A stretch of 64,000 nt of DNA. Origin: DASXHZ01 sp036488085 (lineage in GTDB: Bacteria > Acidobacteriota > Thermoanaerobaculia > Gp7-AA8). The DNA lies in contig DASXHZ010000084.1 of the NCBI GenBank assembly GCA_036488085.1, positions 1 through 64,000 on the forward strand, written 5' to 3'. The notes under the pieces were generated by a model. The model was not told the origin of the DNA. It made no database searches and worked only from the letters and a program-made list of their open reading frames with translations. Position 1 is the first letter of the stretch. The number at the start of each line of letters is the position of its first letter. Positions 51,140-59,291 of this stretch are shown here, piece by piece. The position numbers and the translations under genes are program-made.

Positions 51140-51206
51140 TGTGTAGCGCCGCCGACCCGGCGGCGTCGTTGCGTCCATTCGCCGCCGAGTCGGCGGCGCT
51201 ACACAG
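51140..51206. repeat. BIME-like inverted pair between ansA and radA
   Basis: TGTGTAGCGCCGCCGAC followed by CCGGCGGCG (51140-51165) is mirrored by CGCCGCCGAG followed by TCGGCGGCGCTACACAG (51180-51206), with one mismatch over 26 bases. Each arm is also a palindrome by itself. It lies six bases after the ansA stop and 17 bases before radA and may block exonucleases or transcription. Confidence 0.75.
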
Positions 51207-51223
51207 AACCGTACAATCCCTCC

Positions 51224-52567
51224 GTGGCGAAAAAAGCGGCGGTCTTCTCTTGTACCGAGTGCGGCAGTCAGTCTCCGAAGTGGCTTGGCCGATGTCCCGA
51301 CTGCAACGCCTGGAACTCGTTCGCGCAGGAGGATGCGCCGGGCCAGCGCTCGGCGCTCAGTGGGACGCCGGCGGCCTCGCCGGCGTCAATCAACAGCATC
51401 GACGCCGACGTCACCCCGCGCATCTCCACGAACATCCCCGCGCTCGACCGCGTCCTCGGCGGCGGCCTCGTCTCGGGGGCGGTCACGCTCGTCGGCGGCG
51501 AGCCGGGCATCGGGAAGTCGACGCTGCTGATCCAGGCAGCGCAGCAGCTCGCCGAGTCGGGCCGCGTGCTCTACGTCTCCGGCGAGGAGTCGCCGCGGCA
51601 GATCGCGCTCCGCGGCCGCCGTCTCGGTACGACCAACGAGAACATCCTCCTCTTCGGCGAAACGTCCGTCGAACGCATCATCGCGGAGATCGAGAAGCTG
51701 CATCCGGTCGCGGCGATCATCGACTCGATCCAAACCGTGCATACGACGACCAACGACTCGACGCCCGGCGCCGTCGGCCAGGTGCGCGACTCGGCCGGCG
51801 CGCTGATGGTCGCCGCGAAGCGGCTATCCATCCCGATCTTCCTCATTGGCCACATCACGAAGGAGGGGACGATCGCCGGTCCGAAGTCGCTCGAGCACAT
51901 CGTCGACACGGTCCTCTACTTCGAGGGCGACAAGTTTCAGAACTATCGCGTCGTCCGCGCCTACAAGAACCGTTTCGGTCCGGTGAACGAAGTGGCGATC
52001 TTCGAGATGCACGACAGCGGTCTCGAAGAGGTGCCGAATCCCTCCGCAGCGCTTCTGTCGCAACGAAGCAGCGCTGCCGGGTCGGCGATCGTGGCGGCGC
52101 TGGAAGGGACGCGTCCCCTCCTCATCGAAGTGCAGGCGCTCGTCGCCGCGACGCACTTCCCCTCCCCGCGCCGGATGGCGATGGGGATCGACGCCAATCG
52201 CGTCTCGCTGCTCCTCGCGGTGCTGGAGCGGAAGAGCGGCGGCAATTTCTCCATGAGCGACATCTACGTGAATCTCGCGGGCGGCCTGCAGATCGACGAG
52301 CCGGCGCTCGACCTCGGGATCATCGCCGCCGTCTTCTCGTCACACCGCAACAAGGCGCTTCCCTTCGACACAGTGCTCTTCGGCGAGGTCGGGCTCCTCG
52401 GCGAGGTCCGCAGCGTCTCGCAGGCCGACCTTCGGGCGCGCGAAGCGGCGGCGCTCGGGTTCCGGCGCGTGATCGTCCCGCACTCGAATGCGGCCGAGAT
52501 TCGCGCCGACGTCGAGGTGATCGGGGTGCGGCGCATCGAGGAGCTGACGCAGATTCTTTCGTCGTAG
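51224..52567 (+). CDS. radA: DNA repair protein RadA
   Basis: RadA helps process recombination intermediates together with RecA. The 447-residue protein has a C4 zinc finger (CTECGSQSPKWLGRCPDC), a RecA-like ATPase with GGEPGIGKST, the RadA-specific KNRFG motif and a Lon-like C-terminal domain. The start GTG at 51224 directly precedes AKKAAVFSCTECG; TACAAT lies six bases upstream without a Shine-Dalgarno, so the transcript may be leaderless. Longer open frames upstream cover ansA in another phase and are not coding. Confidence 0.95.
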   Translation: MAKKAAVFSCTECGSQSPKWLGRCPDCNAWNSFAQEDAPGQRSALSGTPAASPASINSIDADVTPRISTNIPALDRVLGGGLVSGAVTLVGGEPGIGKSTLLIQAAQQLAESGRVLYVSGEESPRQIALRGRRLGTTNENILLFGETSVERIIAEIEKLHPVAAIIDSIQTVHTTTNDSTPGAVGQVRDSAGALMVAAKRLSIPIFLIGHITKEGTIAGPKSLEHIVDTVLYFEGDKFQNYRVVRAYKNRFGPVNEVAIFEMHDSGLEEVPNPSAALLSQRSSAAGSAIVAALEGTRPLLIEVQALVAATHFPSPRRMAMGIDANRVSLLLAVLERKSGGNFSMSDIYVNLAGGLQIDEPALDLGIIAAVFSSHRNKALPFDTVLFGEVGLLGEVRSVSQADLRAREAAALGFRRVIVPHSNAAEIRADVEVIGVRRIEELTQILSS

Positions 52568-52616
52568 GCTTTACAAGCTCAACCGGGTTATTTAAACTGC
52601 TGCCCACGTCCTGGTC

Positions 52617-53399
52617 ATGATCAGCTCACTCGCTCGCAGTGCGGGAGCCGGCAGCGCGAAACTGCTGAGTGCATTCATTTTTCTCCTCTTCTCCGCTTGC
52701 GCCATGCTCCCGCAGACGGTCATCGTCCCGGCGCAGACCACGGCAACGACCCCTCTGCCGTCCGACGAGGACGACTTTCCGCAACTGGTCGCCCAGCTCC
52801 GATCGGATCTCAATCGATATAACTCGCGCGAGATCGTGAAGACGCCGGCGATCACTCCCGAGAAGCAGAATGCCAAAGCGCGCGATTATGAGTTCGCGGA
52901 GCGGGCGAAGGCCCTCTTTACGCCGCTGTCCGGCAGCGCGCTCGAGATGCCCGTGGTCGGCGTCCACACCTACGACCTCGACGACTCGTGGCACGCCCCG
53001 CGCGACGGCGGCGTCCGCGTTCACAAAGGCATCGACATTTTCGCGAAGAAGGGAACGCCGGTCATTGCCGTGACCGACGGCATCGTCAGCTACATCGGGG
53101 ACCAGCCGAAGGGCGGTCACTGCATCTGGCTCACGACCGAGAGCGGCACCGCGTTCTACTACGCACATCTCGACCGTTGGGCCGCCGGTCTCTACGAGGG
53201 GATGGAAGTGCAGCAGGGCGACCTGCTCGGCTACGTCGGCAACACCGGCAACGCCATCCACACCCCGTCCCACCTCCACTTCGGCATCAACCAGAACGAC
53301 GAGATGGTGAACCCCTACCCCATCCTCGCCCGCGCCACCGCCATGCAGCAGGCTCGCACGCACGTGGAGCTTGGCGGCGGCACGTTCGGTACGCGCTAG
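52617..53399 (+). CDS. M23 family metallopeptidase, exported
   Basis: This 260-residue protein has a hydrophobic N-terminus with a possible lipobox (LFSAC, Cys near residue 28). The M23/LytM domain (about 115-240) contains the zinc motif HKGID and the HLHFG motif, plus GDLLGYVGNTGNA. M23 enzymes cut peptidoglycan cross-links, and both zinc motifs are intact. It should act in the periplasm. Its stop codon overlaps the convergent folK stop by three bases. Confidence 0.9.
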   Translation: MISSLARSAGAGSAKLLSAFIFLLFSACAMLPQTVIVPAQTTATTPLPSDEDDFPQLVAQLRSDLNRYNSREIVKTPAITPEKQNAKARDYEFAERAKALFTPLSGSALEMPVVGVHTYDLDDSWHAPRDGGVRVHKGIDIFAKKGTPVIAVTDGIVSYIGDQPKGGHCIWLTTESGTAFYYAHLDRWAAGLYEGMEVQQGDLLGYVGNTGNAIHTPSHLHFGINQNDEMVNPYPILARATAMQQARTHVELGGGTFGTR

Positions 53400-53794
53400 C
53401 CGAACCCGAGCTCCCTCATCGGCTCCAGCACGAACGCTCGCTCGCGATACCGCGGATGAGGGAGCGTCAGTTCGCGCGTGCGGCGGCGGTTGGCGCTGTG
53501 GAGGATGAGGTCGAGATCGATGGTGCGCGGGGCATTGCGGTACGGGCGGCGGCGCCCGAGGCGGGTCTCGATCCGCTGCAACTCACGAAGCAGTGCCTCG
53601 GGAGTCAGCGTCGTGTATCCGGCGATGACGCAGTTGAGGTAACGCGGCGGTGGCGCTCCCACCGGCTCCGTCTCGCGAATGCGGCCGACGCGGACGAGGT
53701 GGATCACACGAGCTAGCTCTTCGATCGCGGCGCGGATGTACCAGTGGCGGTTGCCGAGGTTCGAGCCGAGGGCGATGACGACGGTGGCGGGCAC
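53396..53794 (-). CDS. folK: 2-Amino-4-hydroxy-6-hydroxymethyldihydropteridine diphosphokinase
   Basis: FolK pyrophosphorylates hydroxymethyldihydropterin in folate synthesis. The 132-residue protein is near the lower end of the family and has ALGSNLGNR, ETEPVG, RTIDLDLI with the catalytic aspartates, and LPHPRYRERAFVL. GTG at 53794 overlaps the TPM gene stop by one base. folB and folP are not in the window. Confidence 0.95.
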   Translation of the reverse strand: MPATVVIALGSNLGNRHWYIRAAIEELARVIHLVRVGRIRETEPVGAPPPRYLNCVIAGYTTLTPEALLRELQRIETRLGRRRPYRNAPRTIDLDLILHSANRRRTRELTLPHPRYRERAFVLEPMRELGFG

Positions 53795-54237
53795 TATTCG
53801 TCGGAGAAGTCGATCTCGTTCGAGAGCTCGTCCACGTCCGATTCCGATCGAGGGAAATAGGCCTGCAGGTGCTCGCCGGCCGCCGCGATCGCCTCGACGA
53901 TGCCGTCAGTGAACTCGCCGCCTTTGAAGCGGGTCGTCAGGTTCGCGATCACGTCATCCCAGAAGCCGGCGGGAACCTTCTCGTTGATCCCGCTGTCGCC
54001 GAGGATCGTGAACTGGCGGTCTTCGCTCGCGATGAACAGAAGCACGCCGTTGCGTGCGGCCGTCTTCGTCATGCCGAGGCGCTCGAACGTGCGCTCGGCG
54101 AGATTGCGGATGTCCGTGGCGCCGACGCGCTTCTGCACGTGGACCCGGATCTCGCCCGAGGTCCGGCCCTCGGCGTCGCCGATCGCGTTGACGATCCGCT
54201 GCTGATCGAGTGCGCTGAGAAACTCTTCGTGCGTCAT
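53794..54237 (-). CDS. TPM-domain protein (cytoplasmic type)
   Basis: This 147-residue protein is a TPM/DUF477 domain without a signal peptide, similar to the YgcG-like small members: GEIRVHVQKR, NGVLLFIASEDRQFTILGD and GINEKV are the conserved parts. Its start overlaps the stop of the larger TPM gene by one base (TGATG), so the two are translated together. The acidic C-terminus (SDVDELSNEIDFSDE) is distinctive. TPM/LemA clusters are widespread but their biochemical role is not settled. Confidence 0.9.
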   Translation of the reverse strand: MTHEEFLSALDQQRIVNAIGDAEGRTSGEIRVHVQKRVGATDIRNLAERTFERLGMTKTAARNGVLLFIASEDRQFTILGDSGINEKVPAGFWDDVIANLTTRFKGGEFTDGIVEAIAAAGEHLQAYFPRSESDVDELSNEIDFSDE

Positions 54238-55052
54238 CACCAGCCTCCCGATGCTCCGCCGCCGCCGAACCCACCGCCGCCGCCGGAGAAGCCTCCGCCA
54301 CCAAAGCCGCCGCCCCCGCCGAACCCGCCGCCGCCGAGCGTGAACCCGCGTCCGCCGCCGCCAAGGAAGAACATCGGCCAGAAGCAGCCGCCGCAGCCCG
54401 TTCGTCCGCGCGGCAGGAAGAAACGCGGAATGATGACGAGGAAAAGGATGATGAACAGCAGCATCCCGATCGGCGGAAAGCATCCCGCGGCGGCTCCCGT
54501 CACCGCTCGACCCTGGTGCGACGATGACTGCGGCGACGACTGCGGATTCACCGGCGGCCGCGGGGGTTCGCCGCCACGGATCTTTGCCATGATCGCGTCG
54601 GCTGCGGCGTTCAAGCCGCCGGCGTAGTCCGACTGTCGAAAGTGCGGCGTGAGGTAATTGCGCAGGACGTCCGACGAGAAGGCGTCGGTGATCGTCCCTT
54701 CGAGACCGTAGCCAACCTCGATGCGGAACTTCTTCTCCTGAACGAAGACGAAGAGGATCAGGCCGTTGTCGTACTTCTTGTTCCCCACCTTCCACTTGGT
54801 CGCGCAGCGGATCGTGAAGTCTTCGAGCGGATCGCCGTCGAGCGACTTGAAGGTGTAGATGATGAATTGAGCGCCCGACGACTGCTCGAACGCCCGCAGC
54901 TTCTCATTGAGCGCCGACGCGTCGGAGCCGGAGACGAGGCCCGCCTCGTCGGTGAACCACTGGGTTGGAGCCGGCGGCGGTTCTTTCGCGAAGATCGCCG
55001 GCGCAAGCGCGGCGAGTAAGAGGAGAACGGCGGCGAGACGAAGCGGGCGCAC
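54237..55052 (-). CDS. TPM-domain membrane protein with Gly-rich tail
   Basis: This 271-residue protein has a signal peptide (LAAVLLLLAALAPAIFA), a TPM domain (about 30-155: FTDEAGLVSG, NGLILFVFVQEKKFRIEVGYGLEG) and one membrane helix (IGMLLFIILFLVIIPRFF). The C-terminal tail is rich in glycine, with repeated GGGGF words. This is the usual YgcG architecture that accompanies LemA. It lies between lemA and the small TPM gene, so LemA, both TPM proteins and FolK share an operon. Confidence 0.92.
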   Translation of the reverse strand: MRPLRLAAVLLLLAALAPAIFAKEPPPAPTQWFTDEAGLVSGSDASALNEKLRAFEQSSGAQFIIYTFKSLDGDPLEDFTIRCATKWKVGNKKYDNGLILFVFVQEKKFRIEVGYGLEGTITDAFSSDVLRNYLTPHFRQSDYAGGLNAAADAIMAKIRGGEPPRPPVNPQSSPQSSSHQGRAVTGAAAGCFPPIGMLLFIILFLVIIPRFFLPRGRTGCGGCFWPMFFLGGGGRGFTLGGGGFGGGGGFGGGGFSGGGGGFGGGGASGGW

Positions 55053-55064
55053 CGTAGTGCGCCC

Positions 55065-55715
55065 TTAGTGAGTCGCCGTTGCCGGTTGGTTGCCGAAGTT
55101 GAAGTTGACGGCCGGTGCCTGGCTGCTTCCGGCGGCGCCCTTGAAGTAGGCCTTCGCGTGGAAGCCGCTCATGCTCGCGACCATCGAAGCGGGGAACTTG
55201 CGAATGCCGACGTTGTACTGCTGCGCGGCCTCGTTGTAGCGCTGGCGCTCGACGGCGATCCGGTTCTCGGTCCCCTCGAGCTGCGATTGCAGCTCGAGGA
55301 AGTTCTGATTGGACTTCAGTTCGGGATAACGCTCGACCACGACGAGGAGGCGTGAGAGAGCGCTCGACAAGCCCTGCTGCGCGTTCGCGAACTGCTCCAT
55401 CTGCGCCTGGTTGTTCGGGAGCGCCGACGCCGCGCCGGGAGGTCCGGACGGCGCCTGCACCTGGCCGACGCGCGAGCGGGCGTTGACGACGTCGACGAGC
55501 GTCGACTTCTCGAAATTCGCCGCCCCCTGCACTGTCTGCACGAGGTTCGGGATCAAGTCGTAACGGCGCTGGTACTGGCTTTCGACCTGCGCCCACTGCT
55601 GATTCACGCTCTCATCGAGCGTGACGAGGTTGTTGCGAACACCGATGAACCAGCCGCCGAGGATGATGACTGCGAGAATGAGCGCCCCGACACAACCGAG
55701 CAGCGCAAAGCGCAT
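55065..55715 (-). CDS. lemA: LemA family membrane protein
   Basis: This 216-residue protein has one N-terminal membrane helix (GALILAVIILGGWFIG) and a LemA helical domain: NLVTLDESVNQQWAQVESQ, RRYDLIPNLV and ERYPELKSNQNFLELQ. LemA is a membrane protein with a cytoplasmic or periplasmic helical bundle; its biochemical role is unsettled. It abuts the FYDLN-type gene upstream with no gap and precedes the TPM gene by 12 bases. Confidence 0.95.
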   Translation of the reverse strand: MRFALLGCVGALILAVIILGGWFIGVRNNLVTLDESVNQQWAQVESQYQRRYDLIPNLVQTVQGAANFEKSTLVDVVNARSRVGQVQAPSGPPGAASALPNNQAQMEQFANAQQGLSSALSRLLVVVERYPELKSNQNFLELQSQLEGTENRIAVERQRYNEAAQQYNVGIRKFPASMVASMSGFHAKAYFKGAAGSSQAPAVNFNFGNQPATATH

Positions 55716-56033
55716 TTAGTACTCCTCTTCTTCCTCTTCGTCTTCTTCCTCTTCGCGGTCGTCGGCGACGATCTCTTCGTCTTCTTCATCGCCGCTGGCC
55801 GCCGGGGCCGTGGTCCCTTCTGCCTCGAAGTCGCCGTCCTCCGCCTCTTCGGCGGGCGGCGGTGGCGGCGCTGCCGCGGCAGCGGCACGCCTGCGTGTCG
55901 GCGTCACGACCGGCGCTTCATCGGCGTCGCGCTGATCCGACCCGCACTTCGGGCAGATCGGCTCCGGCTTCCCGAGGTCGTAGAACTTCGTGTGGCAGCT
56001 ATAGCAGGTGTACTTCTTTCCAAGCTCTGGCAT
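55716..56033 (-). CDS. FYDLN-acid (TIGR02300-like) zinc-ribbon protein
   Basis: This 105-residue protein has a C4 zinc ribbon at the N-terminus (YTCYSCHTKFYDLG and PICPKCGS) and a long acidic tail (EEEEDEEEEEEY). The KFYDLGKPEPICPKCG block defines the family. Such acidic zinc-ribbon proteins are found in several Gram-negative groups without a proven role; nucleic-acid or transcription contacts have been suggested. It is the first gene of the lemA operon. Confidence 0.88.
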   Translation of the reverse strand: MPELGKKYTCYSCHTKFYDLGKPEPICPKCGSDQRDADEAPVVTPTRRRAAAAAAPPPPPAEEAEDGDFEAEGTTAPAASGDEEDEEIVADDREEEEDEEEEEEY

Positions 56034-56104
56034 CTGAAATTAAACACTCCGTCCGTAAAAGCGGCGCAACGTTAGCGCGAGACGTGGGTGGAGGCAAGTG
56101 CGAT

Positions 56105-56132
56105 GGGCCGGCTGAGAGCCGGCCCCACACAC
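56105..56132. repeat. REP-like hairpin, family 1
   Basis: GGGCCGGCT, GAG, AGCCGGCCC and CACACAC make a nine-bp stem that is identical over 28 bases to the copy at 37419-37446. It overlaps the last base before the ctpA stop region, between ctpA and the FYDLN gene, both on the minus strand. It may end ctpA transcription. Confidence 0.7.
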
Positions 56133-57746
56133 TTACTGGATTTTCGGCGCCGGCTGCGCGTCGGCGGCGAGGGATGCGAGCTTCTGCGCCTGCGGCAGGA
56201 CCTCGAGCGCCTTCTCGACTTGGCGGTCGCCTTCCAGGCGATACGGATACGACGCATCGAAGCCGAACTTCGCGGCGATGATCTCGGCCTTCAGCGACCG
56301 CTCGATGAACTTGCGGTCGTCCGGCTTGGTCAAAGCGTCGCGGATGTCGGCGATGGGCGCCATGTCCTTGTCGGCCGAGAAACGAACGAAGTCTTCGACG
56401 AGCTCCGGCGTGATCTGGACGTCCTTTGTCACATCCGGGTGCTTCGCGACGTACTCGACCCCGTAGTTGAACAGTGCGCTGCGCACTTCCAGGAGCTGCG
56501 TCGTGCGCGAGAGCTGCGCCGGCTTCACCATCACGTCGGGCGTGATGCCGCCGCCGCCGTAGACGATGCGGCCCGTATCGGTCTTGTACTGCTTGCGGTC
56601 CTTGAGCGGCGTGTCGCCCGTGTCGCTGTCATCGGCGACGTAGTAGTCGTAGAAGGACGAGTAGTCGCGCTGGATGTTACGGCCCGAGGGGGTGTAGTAC
56701 TTCGAAGTCGTGAGCGCGAGGCCGGCGCCGTACTGGAGCGTGTAGACGCTCTGCACGAGGCCTTTGCCCCACGACGTCTCGCCGACGATCATGGCGCGGT
56801 CGTGGTCCTGGAGTGCGCCGGCAACGATCTCCGATGCCGAGGCGCTGCCGCGGTTGACGATGACGACCATCGGCACGTTCAGCTTCTCGTGCTTGCCGGG
56901 CGCCACGTAGTCCTGCGCCGCGTCGGCGGTGCGTCCCTTCGTGTAGACGATCATCTGTCCCTTGTCGAGGAAGTGATCGGCAACGCCGACGGCCGCGTCG
57001 AGCAGACCGCCCGGATTCATTCGTAGGTCGAGGACGAGCCGCTGCATGCCGTCCGCCTTCAGCTTGTCGATCGCTTCATCGAGCTCGCGGACGGTCGTCG
57101 AGGTGAAGTCTTTGATGCGGATGTAACCGACGCCCGGACGGATCATCAGGACGTTGGTGAGGGAGTTCGTCGGAACCGCCGCGCGGACGATCGAGAGCGG
57201 GATCGGCTCCTTGATGCCGATGCGCATGATCTTGATGTGGACCGTCGTTCCCTTCGGCCCCTTGAGGCGCTTGACCACTTCGTCGAGCGAGAGCTCGCTG
57301 GTCAGGACGCCTTCCACTTCCGAGATGATGTCGCCGGCGCGGACGCCGAGACGCGCTGCCGGCGTCCCTTCGATCGGCGTGATGACCGTGACCTGGTCGT
57401 TGCGCTTGGTCACCAGGATGCCGAGGCCGTAGAAGCTTCCCTTCTGGCGGTCCTGCATGTCCGCGTACTCTTTCGGCTCGAGGAAGCTCGTGTGCGGATC
57501 GAGCGTCCGAAGCATGCCGTCGATCGAGGAGTAGACGACCTTGTCCGAGCCGACGTCGTCGGGCGCGTTCGACGCGACCGCGGTGACGAGGTCGGTATAC
57601 TCTTTCATCCGCTTGTTGAGGTCACTCTGAGTCGGGGTGCCGAAGAGGCTGTTCCCGTAGAATCCGCCGAGGAGAGTTGCACCCGCGATCGCGACGACCA
57701 GCGTCAGCGAAAAGGTCCATGTGCGCGTCTTCGTGATTTTCGTCAT
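56133..57746 (-). CDS. ctpA: C-terminal processing peptidase (CtpA/Prc type, S41)
   Basis: This 537-residue protein has an N-terminal membrane anchor (about 10-32), a PDZ domain (about 105-180, GTPAARLGVRAGDIISEV) and the S41 catalytic core with the nucleophile in GSASASE (300-306) and the catalytic lysine in TSWGKG (K328). It cuts the C-termini of periplasmic proteins, often acting with TPR partners. A C-terminal region of about 170 residues extends beyond the core. It diverges from the tat genes. Confidence 0.94.
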   Translation of the reverse strand: MTKITKTRTWTFSLTLVVAIAGATLLGGFYGNSLFGTPTQSDLNKRMKEYTDLVTAVASNAPDDVGSDKVVYSSIDGMLRTLDPHTSFLEPKEYADMQDRQKGSFYGLGILVTKRNDQVTVITPIEGTPAARLGVRAGDIISEVEGVLTSELSLDEVVKRLKGPKGTTVHIKIMRIGIKEPIPLSIVRAAVPTNSLTNVLMIRPGVGYIRIKDFTSTTVRELDEAIDKLKADGMQRLVLDLRMNPGGLLDAAVGVADHFLDKGQMIVYTKGRTADAAQDYVAPGKHEKLNVPMVVIVNRGSASASEIVAGALQDHDRAMIVGETSWGKGLVQSVYTLQYGAGLALTTSKYYTPSGRNIQRDYSSFYDYYVADDSDTGDTPLKDRKQYKTDTGRIVYGGGGITPDVMVKPAQLSRTTQLLEVRSALFNYGVEYVAKHPDVTKDVQITPELVEDFVRFSADKDMAPIADIRDALTKPDDRKFIERSLKAEIIAAKFGFDASYPYRLEGDRQVEKALEVLPQAQKLASLAADAQPAPKIQ

Positions 57747-57852
57747 AAGTTCCGTCGCTCGAGATATGTGAGTTTAACGCCAGTATCCCGGTGGAGTATT
57801 CATCTGTGACGTGGTGTTCACCTCGACGTCACCACCGCAAAGGGGTTCCTTC

Positions 57853-58185
57853 ATGTTCGGTTCACTAGGTCTTCCAGAGCTGCTGTTGATCTTCATCGTG
57901 GCGCTGATCGTATTCGGCCCGAAGAAGCTCCCCGAGATCGGGCGCACCCTCGGCAAGGCTCTCGGCGAGTTCAAGAAGGCTACGGATGACCTGAAAAACA
58001 CGATCGAGCGCGAGGTGCGGGTCGAGGAGCTGAAGGAACTCCGGCAGATCCCGTCGACGATCGCTACGTCCGTGATGAACCCTCCTGTCGAGACGGTATC
58101 AAGGAGTGAGCCAGTAACGGTTCAGGCCGAGAACGTCACCCCAGTAGCGACTCCGGCAGCGACTCCTGCATCCCAGGCGGATTGA
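57853..58185 (+). CDS. tatA: Sec-independent translocase TatA
   Basis: This 110-residue protein has the TatA fold: one N-terminal membrane helix (GLPELLLIFIVALIVFG), the FGPKKLPEIG hinge and an amphipathic helix (ALGEFKKATDDLKNTI), followed by a low-complexity tail. TatA forms the translocation pore, and in genomes without TatB it may do both jobs. The start ATG at 57853 matches the family; a GTG 42 bases upstream would add a non-family N-terminus. tatC follows two bases after its stop. Confidence 0.93.
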   Translation: MFGSLGLPELLLIFIVALIVFGPKKLPEIGRTLGKALGEFKKATDDLKNTIEREVRVEELKELRQIPSTIATSVMNPPVETVSRSEPVTVQAENVTPVATPAATPASQAD

Positions 58186-58187
58186 CG

Positions 58188-58964
58188 ATGTCCGACACCG
58201 CAAACGCCGGTTTCACGGCCGGCGCGACGGAGCCCGAGCGCGAGCTGTCGAAGATGTCGTTCCTCGAGCACCTCGAGGAGTTGCGCAAGCGCCTGATCAT
58301 TTCGTTTGCCGCTATTTTCGTGGCGTTCCTGGTGTGCTGGAACTGGGCTCCCCAGATCTACGGCAAATTGCAGGAGCCGATCATCAAGGTGCTGCCGCCG
58401 GGCGACAAGCTCGCCTACACGCGCCTGACGGCCCCCTTCTTCCTCTACATGAAGGTGGCGTTCTTTGCCGGGCTGTTCCTGGCGGCGCCGGTGATCCTGT
58501 TCCAGTTGTGGCTCTTCATCGCGCCGGGCCTCTACAAGCGCGAGAGACGTTACGCGGCGCCATTCATCATCTTCGCGTCGCTCTTCTTCATCCTGGGCGG
58601 CTACTTCGGATTCAGGTTACTGCTTCCCAATACTTGCGGGTTCTTCGTCGAGACCGGCAAGCAGTTCAAGCAGATGATCACGATCGACGACTATTTCTCG
58701 TTCGCGAGCATGATCGTGCTCGCGTCGGGAGCGATCTTCGAGACGCCGATCCTGATCTTCTTCCTCGCCCGCCTCGGCATCGTGACGCCCGCCTTCCTGC
58801 TGCAGAAGTCGAAGTACGCGGTCGTGCTCTCGTTCATCATCGCCGCGATCGTGACGCCGACGCCGGATATGGTTACGCAGACCGCACTTGCGGTCCCGAT
58901 GATCGCGCTCTACTTCCTCGGCGTAGCGGTGGCGTTCCTCTTCGGCAAGAAGCACGACGCGTAG
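58188..58964 (+). CDS. tatC: Sec-independent translocase TatC
   Basis: TatC is the twin-arginine receptor. The 258-residue protein has six hydrophobic segments and the signature MSFLEHLEELRKRL at the N-terminal edge of the first helix. Further family parts are APGLYKRERRY and the ASGAIFETPILIFF segment. The ATG at 58188 follows tatA immediately; an in-frame TTG at 58182 is less likely. IorB in this window carries a twin-arginine signal, a probable substrate. Confidence 0.95.
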   Translation: MSDTANAGFTAGATEPERELSKMSFLEHLEELRKRLIISFAAIFVAFLVCWNWAPQIYGKLQEPIIKVLPPGDKLAYTRLTAPFFLYMKVAFFAGLFLAAPVILFQLWLFIAPGLYKRERRYAAPFIIFASLFFILGGYFGFRLLLPNTCGFFVETGKQFKQMITIDDYFSFASMIVLASGAIFETPILIFFLARLGIVTPAFLLQKSKYAVVLSFIIAAIVTPTPDMVTQTALAVPMIALYFLGVAVAFLFGKKHDA

Positions 58965-58989
58965 GGCGCCGCTGCAGGCTACCAAAACG

Positions 58990-59205
58990 CTACCGCTCGA
59001 CTTCGAAGTCGGCCGAGATCTGGGCGAGGGCCTCGTTGAAGATCAGGACCGTTTCGGCGATCGGGAAGAGGACGGAGTGGTTGCGGCTCTGGAACTCGAG
59101 GACGATCTCGTAGTAGCCGTCCGCGCTGATGCCGACGAGCGTCGCGGCCTTCCCTTTTATCTCGAGCGTGCGGTTGAAAACCGAGACCTTCGCCGGAATC
59201 TCCAT
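58990..59205 (-). CDS. Small hypothetical protein
   Basis: This 71-residue protein shows an alternating beta pattern with no recognised motif (EIPAKVSVFNRTLEIKGKA, GYYEIVLEFQSRNHSVLFP). It may be a small beta barrel of the PilZ or Sm-like kind, but the evidence is weak. The start at 59205 (ATG) is preferred because the extended TTG start at 59271 would translate the terminator hairpin of the upstream foldase gene. That extension would create a lipobox-like end (LFLGC) and so cannot be fully ruled out. Confidence 0.6.
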   Translation of the reverse strand: MEIPAKVSVFNRTLEIKGKAATLVGISADGYYEIVLEFQSRNHSVLFPIAETVLIFNEALAQISADFEVER

Positions 59206-59233
59206 GCGGACGTAACGATAGCAGCCGCAGCCC

Positions 59234-59265
59234 AAAAACAAAACGGCGGCTCTTGCGAGCCGCCG
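59234..59265 (-). terminator. Rho-independent terminator of the foldase gene
   Basis: On the minus strand, CGGCGGCTC and GAGCCGCCG form a nine-bp stem with a GCAA loop, followed by TTTTGTTTTT. It lies 26 bases after the parvulin-type foldase stop. Confidence 0.9.
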
Positions 59266-59291
59266 TCTCAATTGTTCGATCGGGGAAAGCC

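Noticed and set aside
50324..51223. N-terminal extension of RadA through ansA
   Set aside because: The extension is out of phase with ansA and Arg-rich, while RadA family similarity begins exactly at the GTG at 51224.
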